Source: Agapanthus africanus
Lineage: Eukaryota; Streptophyta; Magnoliopsida; Asparagales; Amaryllidaceae
Direction: 5' to 3'
Length of the DNA stretch: 64,000 bases
Assembly: GCA_030015575.1 (NCBI GenBank)
Contig: CM057337.1
Location: 292,354,044-292,418,043 of the forward strand
How positions within the stretch are numbered: position 1 is the first letter of the stretch; every line of letters begins with the position of its first letter. Both the position numbers and the translations under genes were made by a program. The notes under the pieces were generated by a model that worked only from the letters and a program-made list of their open reading frames with translations, searched no databases and was not told the origin of the DNA. This document shows positions 48,523 to 60,351 of this stretch, in pieces.

Positions 48523-49236
48523 GGCTCGCCACCTCAGCCCACCTCTTCTAGTTCTCCACCGACGATCCCTACTTCTATTCTGGGATCGGTTCTACACACA
48601 CTTCCTTCTCCTATGATGGACCCAGCGCTTATTGATAAAGCACTTTATCCTAATCGGTTATGGGCTAACACATCAAGTCCACATATGGAGAAGATTATGG
48701 ACATTTTTAAGCAAGTTAACATCAACATCCCTCTCCTAGATGCTATCCAACAAGTTCCGTCCAATGCGAAAACTCTTAAGAACTTGTGCACTAGAAAGAG
48801 GAAGAAACAAGTGCCCAAGAAAATTTTCATGGCAAAGACATTAGACACAGCTTTCCCCCAACAATTCCCGAGGAAACGTAAGGATCCTGGATATCCTACT
48901 ATTTCCATTTCTATTGGGGAAAAACACATTAACCGTGCTCTACTAGACCTGGGCGCAAGTGTTAACCTGCTTCCTTTCTCAGTCTATGAGCAGTTAGGGA
49001 TCGGAGAGTTGAAACCAGCCTATTGCACTCTCCAGATGGCTGACCGATCAATCACCAAACCTAGGGGTGAACTGGTGGATGTGTTAATAAAAATCGGGGA
49101 ATTTATATTCCCTGTGGACTTTATTGTAATTGATACACAGCCTGTAGTGAACCCACGGAATCAAATTCCGGTGATTTTAGGTCGCCCCTTTTGGCCACTT
49201 CCAATGCTATTATCAACTGTCGTAATGGTTCTATGA
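48523..49236 (+). pseudogene. Gyp1 aspartic protease
   Basis: Same frame as gag, open again from 48523. After a segment like the Athila pre-protease linker (KTLKNLCTRKRKKQVPKK; family: LKDLCT.KRK), the retropepsin-like domain begins: YPTISISIGEKHINRALLDL, the active site LLDLGASVNLLP (Asp at about 48949), LQMADRSITKPRG, VLIKIGEFIFPVDFIVID, and the flap/C-terminal VILGRPF. The residue after the active Asp is Leu (DLGAS), usual in this branch. A one-base loss in the C/T run after GRPF (about 49183-49193) shifts the frame; the pattern ATSNAIINC continues in the next frame. Confidence 0.85.
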
Positions 49237-49649
49237 CCCTATCTTTTGGGAATAGGTCAATAGAGCTGAACATTTTCAAGTTGGGAAGTGTACCCTCCGA
49301 ACCTACTCCTCAGGTCTGTTCTGTCGACTTAATGGATGTCGACAGCAGCGAATTTGATGATCCTCATGATACTGATCTTGACTCTTTTCATACGTTATTG
49401 TTTGACCTAACTATGTATCATACACATACGGACTCTTCCACCGAGATGTCCGGGTCAACATCTAACACTAATTATGAACTGCTTTTAGAGTCTGAAGATC
49501 ACCCCGCGCTTTGTGATGACATTATTCTCTGGGGTATTGATGAGACTTTTGAGGAAATCTTCGCTGATGAACTCGCATTTTTGAAAAGCACAGGTGTTGA
49601 GATAAATCATCTCCCAATCAATGAAATTGACCTCCACCCCTTCTTCTGA
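49191..49649 (+). pseudogene. Gyp1 post-protease acidic tail, ending without reverse transcriptase
   Basis: After the frameshift this frame gives ATSNAIINCRNGSMTLSFG, the normal continuation after GRPFL in Athila/Tat polyproteins, then a very acidic segment (DSSEFDDPHDTDLDSF and more) and stops at 49647-49649. In full elements this kind of spacer leads into reverse transcriptase; here no YVDD/FIDD, RNase H or integrase pattern follows in any frame up to the 3' LTR. The acidic tail has no recognised domain. Confidence 0.75.
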
Positions 49650-51280
49650 ATTGTAAAAAGAATGCGAGTAATCCATCACATTCATTGCATCGTCTCTCCA
49701 AAGTGAGACGCACACACATTCTATTCCACCACTTACCCTTTCCCTACTTCTTCATCCTCCAACCAGAGCACTGCATTGATAAAATTTTTGAATGGTTGGT
49801 GTTAACTTTCGGTCTTTGCAAAGCTTGGCATCGACTAATGATTTTTGACCCCCTCATGTGATTTTCAAAAGATTAACATAGCTTAACTCAAGTTTGGGGG
49901 GTATATTTTCTGGCTCTTGAAAAGAATTTTTTTTTATAAAATGATGAGCCAAAAATAAGTTTGGGAGAGGGTCTTCACTTAAATATTTTTCCCCCATTAA
50001 TAAATTTCCTCCCAAGCTTACAGGTTTTTCGAGATTTAGCGGATGGCAACAGTGACGACACTGTTGAAAACAAGTTTGGGGGAGGTTTGTGCTTATTTTC
50101 GCATCATACTTCGCATAAGCACAAAACATTTTTGAAAACCTATAAAAATTTAAAAATTTTAAAAAAAATAAAAAATATTTTTGTACATAAATAAGATAAT
50201 AAAAGATTAGATAGTGAAAATTACATCCATGAGATTAGAAAAAATTAAGAAAACTAAGAAAATTAGAAGTTTTCTTATACGAACTAGTTATAAGTAGTTA
50301 TGAGCCATTGTCCCGAGGGTTAGTAAGATGAAGGAAGTCACTAATTTGCGGATAAAAATAAGTCTGAAAAATAGTTTCTATTCTGGATGCCAAACATTTT
50401 GAACGTTGATACCCTACTATTCGCACTTACACACGTCTTGAAACTCGGGATAGTAGAGAATACCTTGAAATGCTCTTGTCTAAAAGCCGATGTATGGAGG
50501 AAATAAAAAAAAAGAAAAAATTGAAGAAAATATAAAGTGGTGAGAAAAATGAACACTGGTTTTGTTATCGCCAAGGCAGTAATAAAAAAATATAGCGAGG
50601 GTGCCTCTTCACCTAGTGCCCTAAGGCCAACTGGTCTGGGACTCACTGCTAAGCCTTAGGTTGTGCAAGACGAGGAAAATACACCAAATAAGCAAGCATA
50701 TGAGTAATCGGTCGGTTAGTACCTCAAGAAGTATTAACGGTCGCATGAAAGTGTGAGCAAATTCATCTAAATATTCATTAATTAAAAAGTACAGAGGCTA
50801 ATGGGCAAGAGTATGATAGCTTGAATTGAATTCTCCGGGTGTAGGGATGTTCTTTACACATACGTAGGGTTATATGATCGATGTTTGGAAGAAAGATAGG
50901 AATGAAGAATAAGACGATGTTTTATTGAGGGGTTATGTGATTTCTAACATTTTTTCATGACTATTAAGATAGGGCTCATGACAACCGAAAAGCTAGCATA
51001 GTTGGAAACCTTAATTTTCAAGGCTTTTCTTTTACAATTCTTTTCTTTAAATTTAATATTCATGATCTTCCTTTTATTATTGGATTTTGTGGGTGCAATC
51101 CGTTGAAAACCCTCAGGAGACAACACTCCTCCTACTAGGGACACCTAGAGGTTTAAAGGCTTGTTGCACGTGCTCAGTGCAATCGTGTTGCCTACGAAAG
51201 TGTGCTAGATAGTTTTTCTCTTTCTTCATTTTCTCCTTCTTTTTTTAATAAAACAGTTCGCTCGAGACGACCGAAAATAA
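49650..51280 (+). other. Gyp1 3' non-coding tail with purine-tract-like repeats
   Basis: AT-rich, no coding. The purine motif AAGTTTGGGGG and variants occur at about 49889, 49958 and 50072 before the real tract at 51280. A segment near 50597-50660 (CCTCTTCACCTAGTGCCCTAA) looks like the 3' tail of Athila-type elements. Nothing else is supported. Confidence 0.6.
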
Positions 51281-51293
51281 GTTTGGGGGAATT
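51280..51293 (+). promoter_or_regulatory. Polypurine tract of Gyp1
   Basis: AGTTTGGGGGAATT immediately before the 3' LTR start TGATCTGTCG. Confidence 0.85.
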
Positions 51294-53134
51294 TGATCTG
51301 TCGAAAATAATGTATTTTTAACACGTCAATTTCCCTATCTTTTGCATTCATCTAGAGGTGTTCGGTTTGCATATTTCACATATTAGCAAAACAATAGTAA
51401 AATACCGAATTACATGTGTTATACTCTAAAACATGCACTTTTAGGGAAATTGACTGTTTATCATGGCATCGCATCATTCTTTTGTAGTGCAACACTTGTT
51501 TCGAAGTCTGTGCAGGAAATTTCAGGAACCGAGCCAAAATTGTCAAATTGCTGATAAAAAAATACGCCAACTCAAAGATCTTTGATCTGGCATTGATACA
51601 GAAGGAATTGTAAAATTCAACATATCAGAACAATATCCATAAGCTAGCAGAAAGCCACAGTGGAAAAGTGAAGCATTGATCCTCCTATTGGGCCGCGGAT
51701 CCGCGGCCTAAGCAGGCTCGTGCCGCGGATCCGCGGCGGTCTTGCCACGTCAGCAAGAAAGATTTGCTCCAGTATTTTTCTATCTGTGTGTACACCTCAG
51801 CAAGCTATGTCAAAGCCTACAGAATTCTCGAAGCTTCTGCCAGATCAGCAAAGATCATTAAGCAAGCTAATCTTGATTAAGCTCCTAACAAACTAGTTCT
51901 AGAAGCTCCCTCCAACTAACCTCTTCTAGAAGCCTCTCTAGCTAACAAACTTTTGGCGGGAAATTCAAATTTTGAATCCTAGATCTAGGGTTTTGGAAGT
52001 CTATAAAAAGGAGCCTAGATCTAGGGTTAATGGCTAATCAATCTTTAGTTCTTCATCTCCACCATTTCCATCTACAAGTTGAGTGATACATTTTGTAGCC
52101 CTAATTCTAAATCCAAGCCAAATTCAAGATCCCGAGTACCATTCAAGCGAGAAGCCTTCAACCTTTTAGGAGCGGAGCCGATCTTCAATCGAGCAAGTGA
52201 TCCAAGCCGATCCGCGACTCAAGGAGACGAGCGAAGCCAAATCGACGATCGAGTTCTTCCTCTTGTAGTTCTTGAGCGATTGTAACGGAATTGTTGATAT
52301 AAATAAAAGGTGAAATTCTTTAATCTTACTTTCTTTACATTCTTGCATCATGATTAGATCTCAATTTGTGATTGTGGTTCTTGTTGTGATGTTTGAGTAA
52401 AACTCCGCTCGTAAAGGAGTCGAGACGATCAATAGAATGATGATGTAACAAATCTTAAACGATTCTTAAGTCCTATGAGTTTTGTAAACCATAGCAAATT
52501 GAAGAATCGACGACCTAGTTTTATGGCGATGCTTTCTTGATTGTGATCGCTCGAAATTAGGGATCCACGATCGATTCTTGAATTTACTGGAGGCTAGAAT
52601 GTGAATGATATCGACGAAGGAACAAGGGATAGATGATGAAACCCTAGTTTCATAAGAAATCCCTAATTCTCGTCGATCATCATCGATCTAGTATCAATTC
52701 ATCGAAGTATAAGAATACGTAATCGCTAGATTTCAACACATCAATAGATCCGATCGATTCCTACGAGCCTCACTTTGATTCTTGATATTTGGTTTGGAAA
52801 TCATCACATCTCAATTCTTGATTTTAATGTTTTCTTAGATCTAGATTTTTCTAATTCTTGAAATTCAATTTACAAATCATTAATTGTTTGTTTTCTTTTC
52901 TTTAAAGTTTCGACTCATCTAATTCGAAACACGAACGATTACGCTTTCCCTGTGGACGATCCGCACTTACTAACGGGCTAAATTCGACACCGTTATTGAT
53001 TGCGGTCAAAATATTTTTGGTTGTGATTTCTTTATAATTTTCATACTACACTATCCGAAATCGTTACAATCAAATAGCGCCGTTGCCGGGGATCATTTGA
53101 TTTACTTACACAATCAAGAAATTCGTTTCAATCA
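51294..53134 (+). repeat. 3' LTR of Gyp1
   Basis: 1841 bp. Compared with the 5' LTR it has about 19 extra bp forming a second GC-rich palindrome (51691-51708 beside 51722-51739). It carries the TATA box (52002-52011), AATAAA (52302-52307) and the mutated internal primer-site copy (53075-53092). Confidence 0.9.
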
Positions 53135-53139
53135 ATGCA

Positions 53140-54850
53140 CTCCTAGATGAGTAATGCTGATTGACCTCATTGCATTTGGATGATATGCGCTGGAGACAGC
53201 TGCATGATTTTGAATCTGGTTCAAATTAAATTAGTGCTTTTGTATCTATATCAGATATATATAGAATCAATTTATATATTGACGATGTTAAGGTATAGGG
53301 AGTTGTCCGGCAGATGCTTAAAACCAGAATCCGGATAAACTCAAGGCACGTTTCAGTAATGGCTGTTTGTGGGTTAACTTTTTACCATCAAGAAGATCAA
53401 TATTTATATTGTTCTTGACTCGCCACAGTTTTAGTAAAATGTACTTTTTCAGAAAAACAAAAGTGGGAGTATTGTAGAACTGGAAGTGATTCCAGAACTA
53501 CAAACGATCACTGAAGATTTGATAGAACCTAAGGATTCAATTGTTTTTGACGTTCCATTAGCCACTCCGCAGATTTGGTGGGTAACCTCGGGCACCCGAG
53601 AGGTACTTCGGACTTTTCAGAAATGGTGACAGGGAGGTTCTTGTTTACCCAGACTTGCCATTGCTGTTGTTTTGGGCTATAAGACCCGACAGGAGGATGA
53701 GTATAGCATCATTCTAAACTAGCTTTAGAAGTGCACATATATATGACTCTGCCAGAGGGTTGTTGTAGCCAGTGGGAGCAGCGGAAGCATAGTGAGCAAG
53801 TAGCTTATGTCTATTTATAGACTAAAGCAGGTATAACGGAAATAGATCATCTAATTTTTTATGTGACAGTCATAGGTTTTGACTTCATCAGAATAGGAGA
53901 TGGATCTGCTAAGAAGGTAGTAGAGAGTGATGTCCAGGTATTGGGATGACATGCACTTGGTAGGAAGTGATATTCGTGTACTACGATCGGTTATACTGTG
54001 GTTGTCACAAAGTTGTTTCTCCACATAGGATATGGATATAATATCAGGTTTTCTGGTTACTAGATCTATGGTTTTAGATCTAGATTTGGGAAGTATCATA
54101 ATCTGGGGACTTTGACATTAAATGGACGACTCCTGGCATGGTGGTGTACCTGCAGGTGATGGAGTCACCCTCTCTAAAGGTGTCTTATAGACTAAAGGGG
54201 AGAGGGATCTGCTTGATTAGCATATCACATGCTTAGGCAATTGAGTTAATCATGAAATGTCAAGTACTACACCAGATATTGCTTTTGCACTAGATGCAAT
54301 AAGCAGATATATTAATCCAATCCTTTAGAAACATTGGGAAGCAGTTTATAAACATAAATGGATGTTCTATGGATATGGTGACGGCAGCCTCCTTCGGGAG
54401 ACGATTATCATTTCAGTCTTCCATAGTGATCTGGATGACAGAGTGACTGTCAGAGTTATAGTTTTTCCCATTTTTGAGGGACAGTATGTTGGACAGGTGG
54501 TCCAAACGGATACTGAGGAAAGGCATGGCACAAGATACTGATTAAATTCAGTGGACGATACAGTCTAAGAAGTTTGCTGGATTTGGAGTTCATTTGTGAA
54601 CTGGGCCCCATCAGATATCCAGACAAATTCTAAGATAGGTATTGCTTATTTCGGGAGATAGTTTTCTCCGCGAAGTTGAGATTAAGAGAGATACAAAAAG
54701 AAACATTAGAGCGGATCCACTCACTGAGGCTATTTCTCGAACGCAATCATTTTCGCAAATGGGCTTTGCGAAACTGATTAGTAGAGAAGTTGGGTGTTCG
54801 GTATCACACGGGCTGTGAGTATGCGACATCACAATAATTGGCCTTAAGTG
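53140..54850 (+). pseudogene. Cop4 internal 3' part: decayed linker, reverse transcriptase and RNase H
   Basis: Picks up where Cop4 was cut at 33984 (GAGTAATGCTGATTGACC matches Cop1 near 3905 in reverse complement). Plus-strand frames give VELEVIPELQ (about 53480), a YWDDMH equivalent of YVDD (about 53940-53957), SVILWLSQS, MDDSWHG, GVTLSKGVL and, near 54705-54735, an ADPLTEA block. At 54368-54370 this copy has a tyrosine codon where Cop1, Cop2, Cop5 and Cop6 share a TAG. Other stops are present, so it is inactive. Confidence 0.75.
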
Positions 54851-54862
54851 CAAGTGGGAGAT
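54851..54862 (+). promoter_or_regulatory. Polypurine tract of Cop4
   Basis: CAAGTGGGAGAT directly before the 3' LTR fragment. Confidence 0.85.
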
Positions 54863-54947
54863 TATTGGCTATAGTTCCCTCAAGGCAATTATCATAGTCG
54901 CGGACTTATGACTATGATGATTGAGTGAGGACCTATACCGATAAAAC
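54863..54947 (+). repeat. Cop4 3' LTR, first 85 bp
   Basis: Matches 27977 onward (GGCTATAGTGCCCTCAAGG with one change), but its first dinucleotide is TA, not TG. Cut by Cop6 after ATAAAAC; AAAAC would be the target site. Confidence 0.85.
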
Positions 54948-57040
54948 TGTAAGTGCACGGCGGCGCCCCGGCCGTCGATCCGACGCCGGAAATGCGGAAA
55001 CGAAAAACTTTGCAAACTAGCAAACCGGCACCACCGCGCACTTTTATCCCGGATTGGGCCATTAACCTAGCTACTAGCTAACTAAAAGATGGGTAAAGAG
55101 ATATACCGAGCGATCCGTGTCCTTCGGTCTTCGTCTCCACTCCGATCTCCCGCGGAATCTCCGTCCGTCACCTCCTCGTCGGAAAGGGCACCACGTAGCC
55201 GGATTATTTTACGGGCTCCCACCTCTGGACCGAGGCAACTCGAGCGCGAAGTTGGCAAGCCGACGCGTCCAAGGGTGCTTTAGGTGTAGTGTAGAAAAGA
55301 TTATCTCTTGGGGTTATAGAAGTTGCCATGATGGAGGTGGAATGAACAATGGAGAGTGGTTTGGAATTTTTGGCAAGCTAAGAATGAGATCTATCTTTTT
55401 CCCTTTACAACAAAATTAATCTCCTTCCTTTCTAGCAACGTGGCCGGCCCTTCTCCTCTCTCAAAGTGGAGGGAAAAAGAATGACATTATCAAAAGGAGA
55501 AATGTGTGATAAAAAGAGAATAAAATGGTCACACCAAGGTCAAACCCAAATCCAACTCAATCCTTTCATAATAAATGCAAGTGAAAAGATGCAAAGAGAA
55601 TCTCATCATGAAGCCACAAAAGCAAGAAACCCCTCCACAATAAATTATTTGCAAACTTGCAAATAACCCCCTCCATCGGAAAAGTCCGGCCGGGAAGGAA
55701 CAAATGAAAACTGGCTTGAACAGAATGCAAACTGGCAACTTCAGAATACCGATCCCGTAATAAATTACAGGAAAACCCCGCTACTGTATATACATGCCCG
55801 CATTTGTATTCCCACTGAATACAAATGCAAAGAGACAAAACTACACTGTCTAATACTAGGATCCGGCTTAAACCAAAGCCGGCTAGTAAAATCCGTCCGA
55901 TCACGATTCGTGCAATACTGCACGTATCTGATCGAACCCTGCCATATCTCCATACGGCCTCTACAGCGTTTCGCCCGAAACTTGAGTAACTGTGTGTGGT
56001 GGACTCTAAAGACTCGTCAATACTATAGCTGTGAATTTAACCACTAGCACGTCAGAGGTATTAGCCATACGTGACGGGCCACCAGCTATTGACCAAAAAG
56101 GACGTCTGTGAGCGAACTCATACTGACACCTTACTGAGCCTGTCAGTGACAATATCCGTACAGTCTGGTCCGTTCGTCTATGAGCATCGCATGGCGGGCC
56201 TAGGGGGTTGGTAAAAGTCAGACCCCCAAAAGCGGTACAAGTCGTGTCGGAGTGTAGCCCAAAACACCCTGAGATATTACTGGAATACCTACCAGTAAAT
56301 CTCCTGCCTTGGCCAAGGACTTTTCATGTTCTGGCTCTCCTAGACACAGCGCGACCTCACCCCCAATACCGGGAGAGACGAACCCCTGCAGATCCGCTCA
56401 CTGCCTCCATGTGGCTCGGGACTGTACCTAACTGAAACCTGTTTGCACGTCTCCTTTGAGCGTGGTAGGGTAGTAATCAAAGCACAGTGGGAACTCACAC
56501 GAGACAAATGACGATCTCAGGTCGATGAACTAACCTGTACACATGTCACCACGGAACTGCTATCTGACGTCAGGTATAATACCAACTAGCAGGTTCCCGG
56601 CGAGTCCTGTCCGGTGTACTCATAACCCAATGAGCACCTGTATACATCTTAGGTGAACCAACTGACACCAGTGGCTTGTGAGACTGGCCACCTCCCCTCG
56701 TCAGGGTCTCGACTGTATACACTAGTTTACTCTGGAGTATCGATGCCCTATCTCGAAACTCCTACGACTAGGGACCATTTAAGGATGTGCTTATAGACCC
56801 CAGCTCCCACGTATATGATCGCCCTCATACTGCTGGTAGTCAAGCAAGAATCCTAGGGGCTCTATCAACGTGCAATAGTGACCTGTATGGTCACCTAAAG
56901 CAGTACACGATGATAAAGATAAACCAGATAGCATACTATCATCTTGGGTAAGACTGTCCTACTGGGAAAGATCCTCCTTCAATCATTGCAATCACGTGCC
57001 TGTGATCAAATAATTGACTCTGAGGGCACTATCTCCAACA
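54948..57040 (-). repeat. 3' LTR of Cop6
   Basis: 2093 bp, TGTAAGTGCACGG to CTCCAACA. One copy of the 65-bp unit. Perfect stem GCATTTGTATTC/GAATACAAATGC (55800-55828). In the variable region it resembles Cop1 (GTCCGGCCGGGAAGGAACAAA). Confidence 0.85.
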
Positions 57041-57052
57041 ATCTCCCACTTG
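57041..57052 (-). promoter_or_regulatory. Polypurine tract of Cop6
   Basis: CAAGTGGGAGAT on the minus strand next to the LTR. Confidence 0.9.
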
Positions 57053-58480
57053 CACTCAAGGCTAATTATTGCGATGTCGCATACTCACAGCCCGTGTGAT
57101 ACCGAACATCCAACTCCTCTACTAGTCAGTCTCACAAAGCTCATTTGTGAAACTATTGCGTTCGAGGAATAGCCTCAGTGAGTGGATCCGCTTTGATGTT
57201 TCTTTCTATGTCTCTCTATATCTCAAGTTCGCGGAGAAAGCCATCTCCCGAAATGAGCAATACCTGTCTTAGAATGTCTGGATATCTGATGGGACCTAGC
57301 TTATAAATGAGCTCCAAATCCAAACTTCTTAGACTGTATCGTCAATTGAACTTAATCAGTATCCTGCGTCATGCCTCCCTCAGTATCCACCTGGACCACC
57401 TGTCCAAAATACTGCCCCTCTTAAGAGGGAAAACTATAACTCTGACAGCCACTCTGCCATCCAGGTCACCTTGGAAGCCTGGAATGATAACCGTCTCCTA
57501 AAGGATGCTGTCGTTATCATATCCCTAGAACATCCACTTATGTTCTAAAACTGCTTCCGAATGTTTCTCCAGGATTGGATCAATATCTACTTATTGCACC
57601 TACTGCAAAAACAACATCTGGTGTGGTACTTGACATTTCATGATTGACTCAATTGCCTAAGCAAGTGATCTGCCAATCATGCACATCCCTCTCCCCTTTA
57701 GTCTGTAAGACTCCTTTAGAGACGGTGACTCCATCACCTGCAGGTACACCACCGTGCCAGGAGTCGTCCATTCTAAATACTCTTAGAATGCTATCTAAGT
57801 ACCCTGATTGGGAAACCACCCAAATCTAGATCTATAGATCTAGTAACCAGAATGTTTGATATAATATCCAAGTCTTATGTGGAGAAACCACTGTGTGACG
57901 ACCAAAGTTTAACCGATCGTAGTATAGGAATATCACTTCCTACTCTGTGTATGTCATCCAAATACCAGGACATCACACCCTACTACCTTCTTAACAGATC
58001 CATCCCCTATTCTGATGAAGTCAAACCTATGACTGTCACATCAGAAATGGATGATCTATCTCCGCTGTATCTGCTTTAGTCTGTAAATAGACATAAGCCA
58101 CCAGTCCACCAATGCTTCCGCTGCTCCCACTGACTACGAAAACCCTTTGGCAGAGTCATATGGACGTACCCTTCTAAAGCCAGTTTAGAACGACGCTATA
58201 CTCATCCTCTTGTCGGGTCTCACAGTCTGGAACAACAGCAATGGAAAGTCTGGGTAAACAAGAACCTCCCTGCCACCGTCCTTGAGCATACCGAAGTACC
58301 TCTCGGGTGCCTGAGGTTACCCACCATATCTGCGGAGTGGCAAATGGAATATCAAACCGGATTGAATCTTTAGGTTCTTATCAAATCTTCAGTAATCGTT
58401 TGCGGTTCTAGAATCACTTCCAGTTCTACCATACTCCCACTACTGTTTTCTGAAAAAATCCATTTTATTAAAACTGTGGC
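57053..58480 (-). pseudogene. Decayed reverse transcriptase / RNase H remnant of Cop6
   Basis: Collinear with Cop1: ADPLTEA (about 57173-57193), the shared TAG (57525-57527), the LSKGVLQTKGER block (about 57693-57730), MDDSWHG and the YLDD region near 57955-57965. Several frame breaks. No functional enzyme. Confidence 0.7.
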
Positions 58481-59640
58481 GAGTCAAGAACAATATCACT
58501 ATTGATCTTCCAGATGGTAGAAAGTCAACTCTCGTCATAGCCCGGGTCAACCCACAAACAGCCATTACAGAAACGTGCCTTGAGTTATCAGGAGTCTGGT
58601 TTTAAGCATAAGCCGGACAACTCCGCGTACCTTAACAATATCAAGATATGAACTGTTCTATATCCAATATAGATACAGAGGCACTGATTTAATTGAACCA
58701 GATTCAAATCATGCAGCTGTCTCCAGTTCACGTCAAATAAATGAAAGGAGGCCGATCAGCGTTACTCAACTTAGGAGTGCTTCCAATTATGAGTAACCTG
58801 AAAAAGAAGCAAGTTCTCTTTACCATTACTATCTACTGAATACCATACACAAGTATCTACATCTTCGATCACTTTGAAGAATCCCGATACTTGCAATACC
58901 AGGTTCTCTACTCTATTCTTATACCTATAACTCCTCAAAACTTAGATCTTGCATTTCTACGAAACACATGTCTATGAACTAGAGAAGTCATAAGTAAAAA
59001 GAATATAGTACGAGGACCAACCCCTCTGTCCTAATGGACACTGGACAATACACAAAACTCTGTATAAGTCAGCTGAGTCAAACAACTCATTCACTGTGTG
59101 TCGTAGGTTGAAAACTGTACTTATGGTTAAGAAGAATTACACCGCTGTTTAATGCTCCTTACCTAACCATCCACTGATATAGGTAAATGTCATAGACATA
59201 ATTTCAAAAAGGTATATCTCACTCTATAAAAATAGGCGTACAGATATATCAATTTGAAATTGGTGCATAACAATGGATATTCAAAACCAAATATTTGCCG
59301 TCCGGCAAACAACCCAGGTGACTTCCTCAAATATCACCAATTACAACGAATCCCGATATAATGAGGATGATCACCTAATTCCCAATAACTTACTCCCACT
59401 TATCATCTGTAAAACCATACAGATATGAGAATCATACCTGGTAAGTACATACCCTGGAGCAAGTGTCTAATTGGGAAATCAGTTTTCTTTTAACAGTACA
59501 CAGTGAAACTAAAACATTGAAATATTTCGATGGGGTATCCGGGTATTCCCAGTAATGCCTCTTCCATTATCCAGATTCACAATTGTAACCGTATAATTCT
59601 TTTCCATCTCTCCAAATCCCTTTATAAGTCTTTAGTCATT
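58481..59640 (-). other. Cop6 internal spacer
   Basis: Homologous to the spacer of Cop1. No further feature seen. Confidence 0.5.
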
Positions 59641-60351
59641 ACCTTCTGTACACCCTCTTAGGCTAAATGGTTTTCTTCCTTCCCTACCGTTCGGCACCAG
59701 CCTATGGTTTGGAAGAAGACTATCCAATAAGCATAATGGGTGTACTGTCCTAATCCTAGGAGCACACGCAATGCGAGAGAAGGTGAAGATAAAAGACAAC
59801 CAAATAAACCTTATTCCTATTTCTCCTGAACCAGAATCCATTCCTGAACTGGAACAAGTTCCTTTCGAGTTCGTATATAACCATACGATGGAGTATCCAA
59901 TAAACTGTGGATCTTCGTAGTGATACGGAGTGTCCTGGAGAAATACAAAGGTGATTTAGGATTGGCGAAGAAATACTTGGTTTGGTCGTGAATAGCAGTC
60001 GCAGTTTACTTTGCCCTCTTACTAATCCCTTTCTTTGTCTTAACTTAATACCTTCTGTACACCGTTTAGGCTAATTGGTTTTCTTCATTCCCTACCGGTC
60101 GACACCTGCCTATGGTTTGGAAGAAGACTATCCAATTTGCGTAAAAGGTGTACTATCTCCTAAACCAAGGAGTACTCGCAACCTGAGAGAAGGTAGAAGG
60201 AAAAGACAACTGAATAGTCCTATTCGTTTTCTCCAGAACCAGAAACCATCCACGAATTCCTTCGAGTTCGTATATAACCATACGATGGTTTTGTCCAATG
60301 GAAGTGGACGTTCTTAGTAATACGGGGTGTCCTCGAGAAAAGGGTAAAAGT
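59640..60351 (-). repeat. Duplicated cassette in Cop6, second unit truncated
   Basis: Units at about 59645-60010 and 60060-60351. The second ends mid-unit at GGGTAAAAGT where LTR-F begins. Confidence 0.7.

Larger units (their letters stand above)
33985..53134 (+). mobile_element. Gyp1: Athila-like Ty3/gypsy element with gag and protease only
   Basis: Bounded by ATGCA duplications (33980-33984 and 53135-53139). LTRs are 33985-35808 and 51294-53134. The primer-binding site is TGGCGCCGTTGCCGGGGA (tRNA-Asp), the one used by Athila elements (established). Gag words GWKNHPNFSW and NAITLRSGR and the protease LLDLGASVNLLP with ILGRPF place it in the Athila/Tat group. Without the Cop5 insertion it is about 9.1 kb. 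No reverse transcriptase, RNase H or integrase is present, so it depends on partners. The LTRs differ at about 11 of the first 300 bp by eye. Confidence 0.9.
27977..54947 (+). mobile_element. Cop4: plus-strand Angela-like non-autonomous copia element, split by Gyp1 and cut by Cop6
   Basis: Parts: 5' LTR (27977-30005), primer-binding site (30006-30018), leader, duplicated cassette, spacer to 33984, then after the Gyp1 insertion decayed pol (53140-54850), purine tract (54851-54862) and the first 85 bp of the 3' LTR (54863-54947). No purine tract precedes 27977, which lies directly in the Cop3 integrase, so this LTR is the 5' LTR of a nested element and not a shared 3' LTR. GCTTT (27972-27976) is the left target site; the right copy would be outside the window. 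Confidence 0.8.
54948..60351 (-). mobile_element. Cop6: non-autonomous Angela-like copia element, truncated by LTR-F
   Basis: Minus strand. 3' LTR 54948-57040, purine tract 57041-57052, decayed pol, spacer and most of the duplicated cassette up to 60351, where an unrelated LTR start (TGTAGGGATCC) breaks it. Its leader and 5' LTR should lie beyond the window. Confidence 0.8.

Noticed and set aside
18196..54947. Cop3 and Cop4 as a tandem pair sharing the LTR at 27977
   Set aside because: No purine tract precedes 27977 and the LTR interrupts the integrase frame, so it is the 5' LTR of a nested element.
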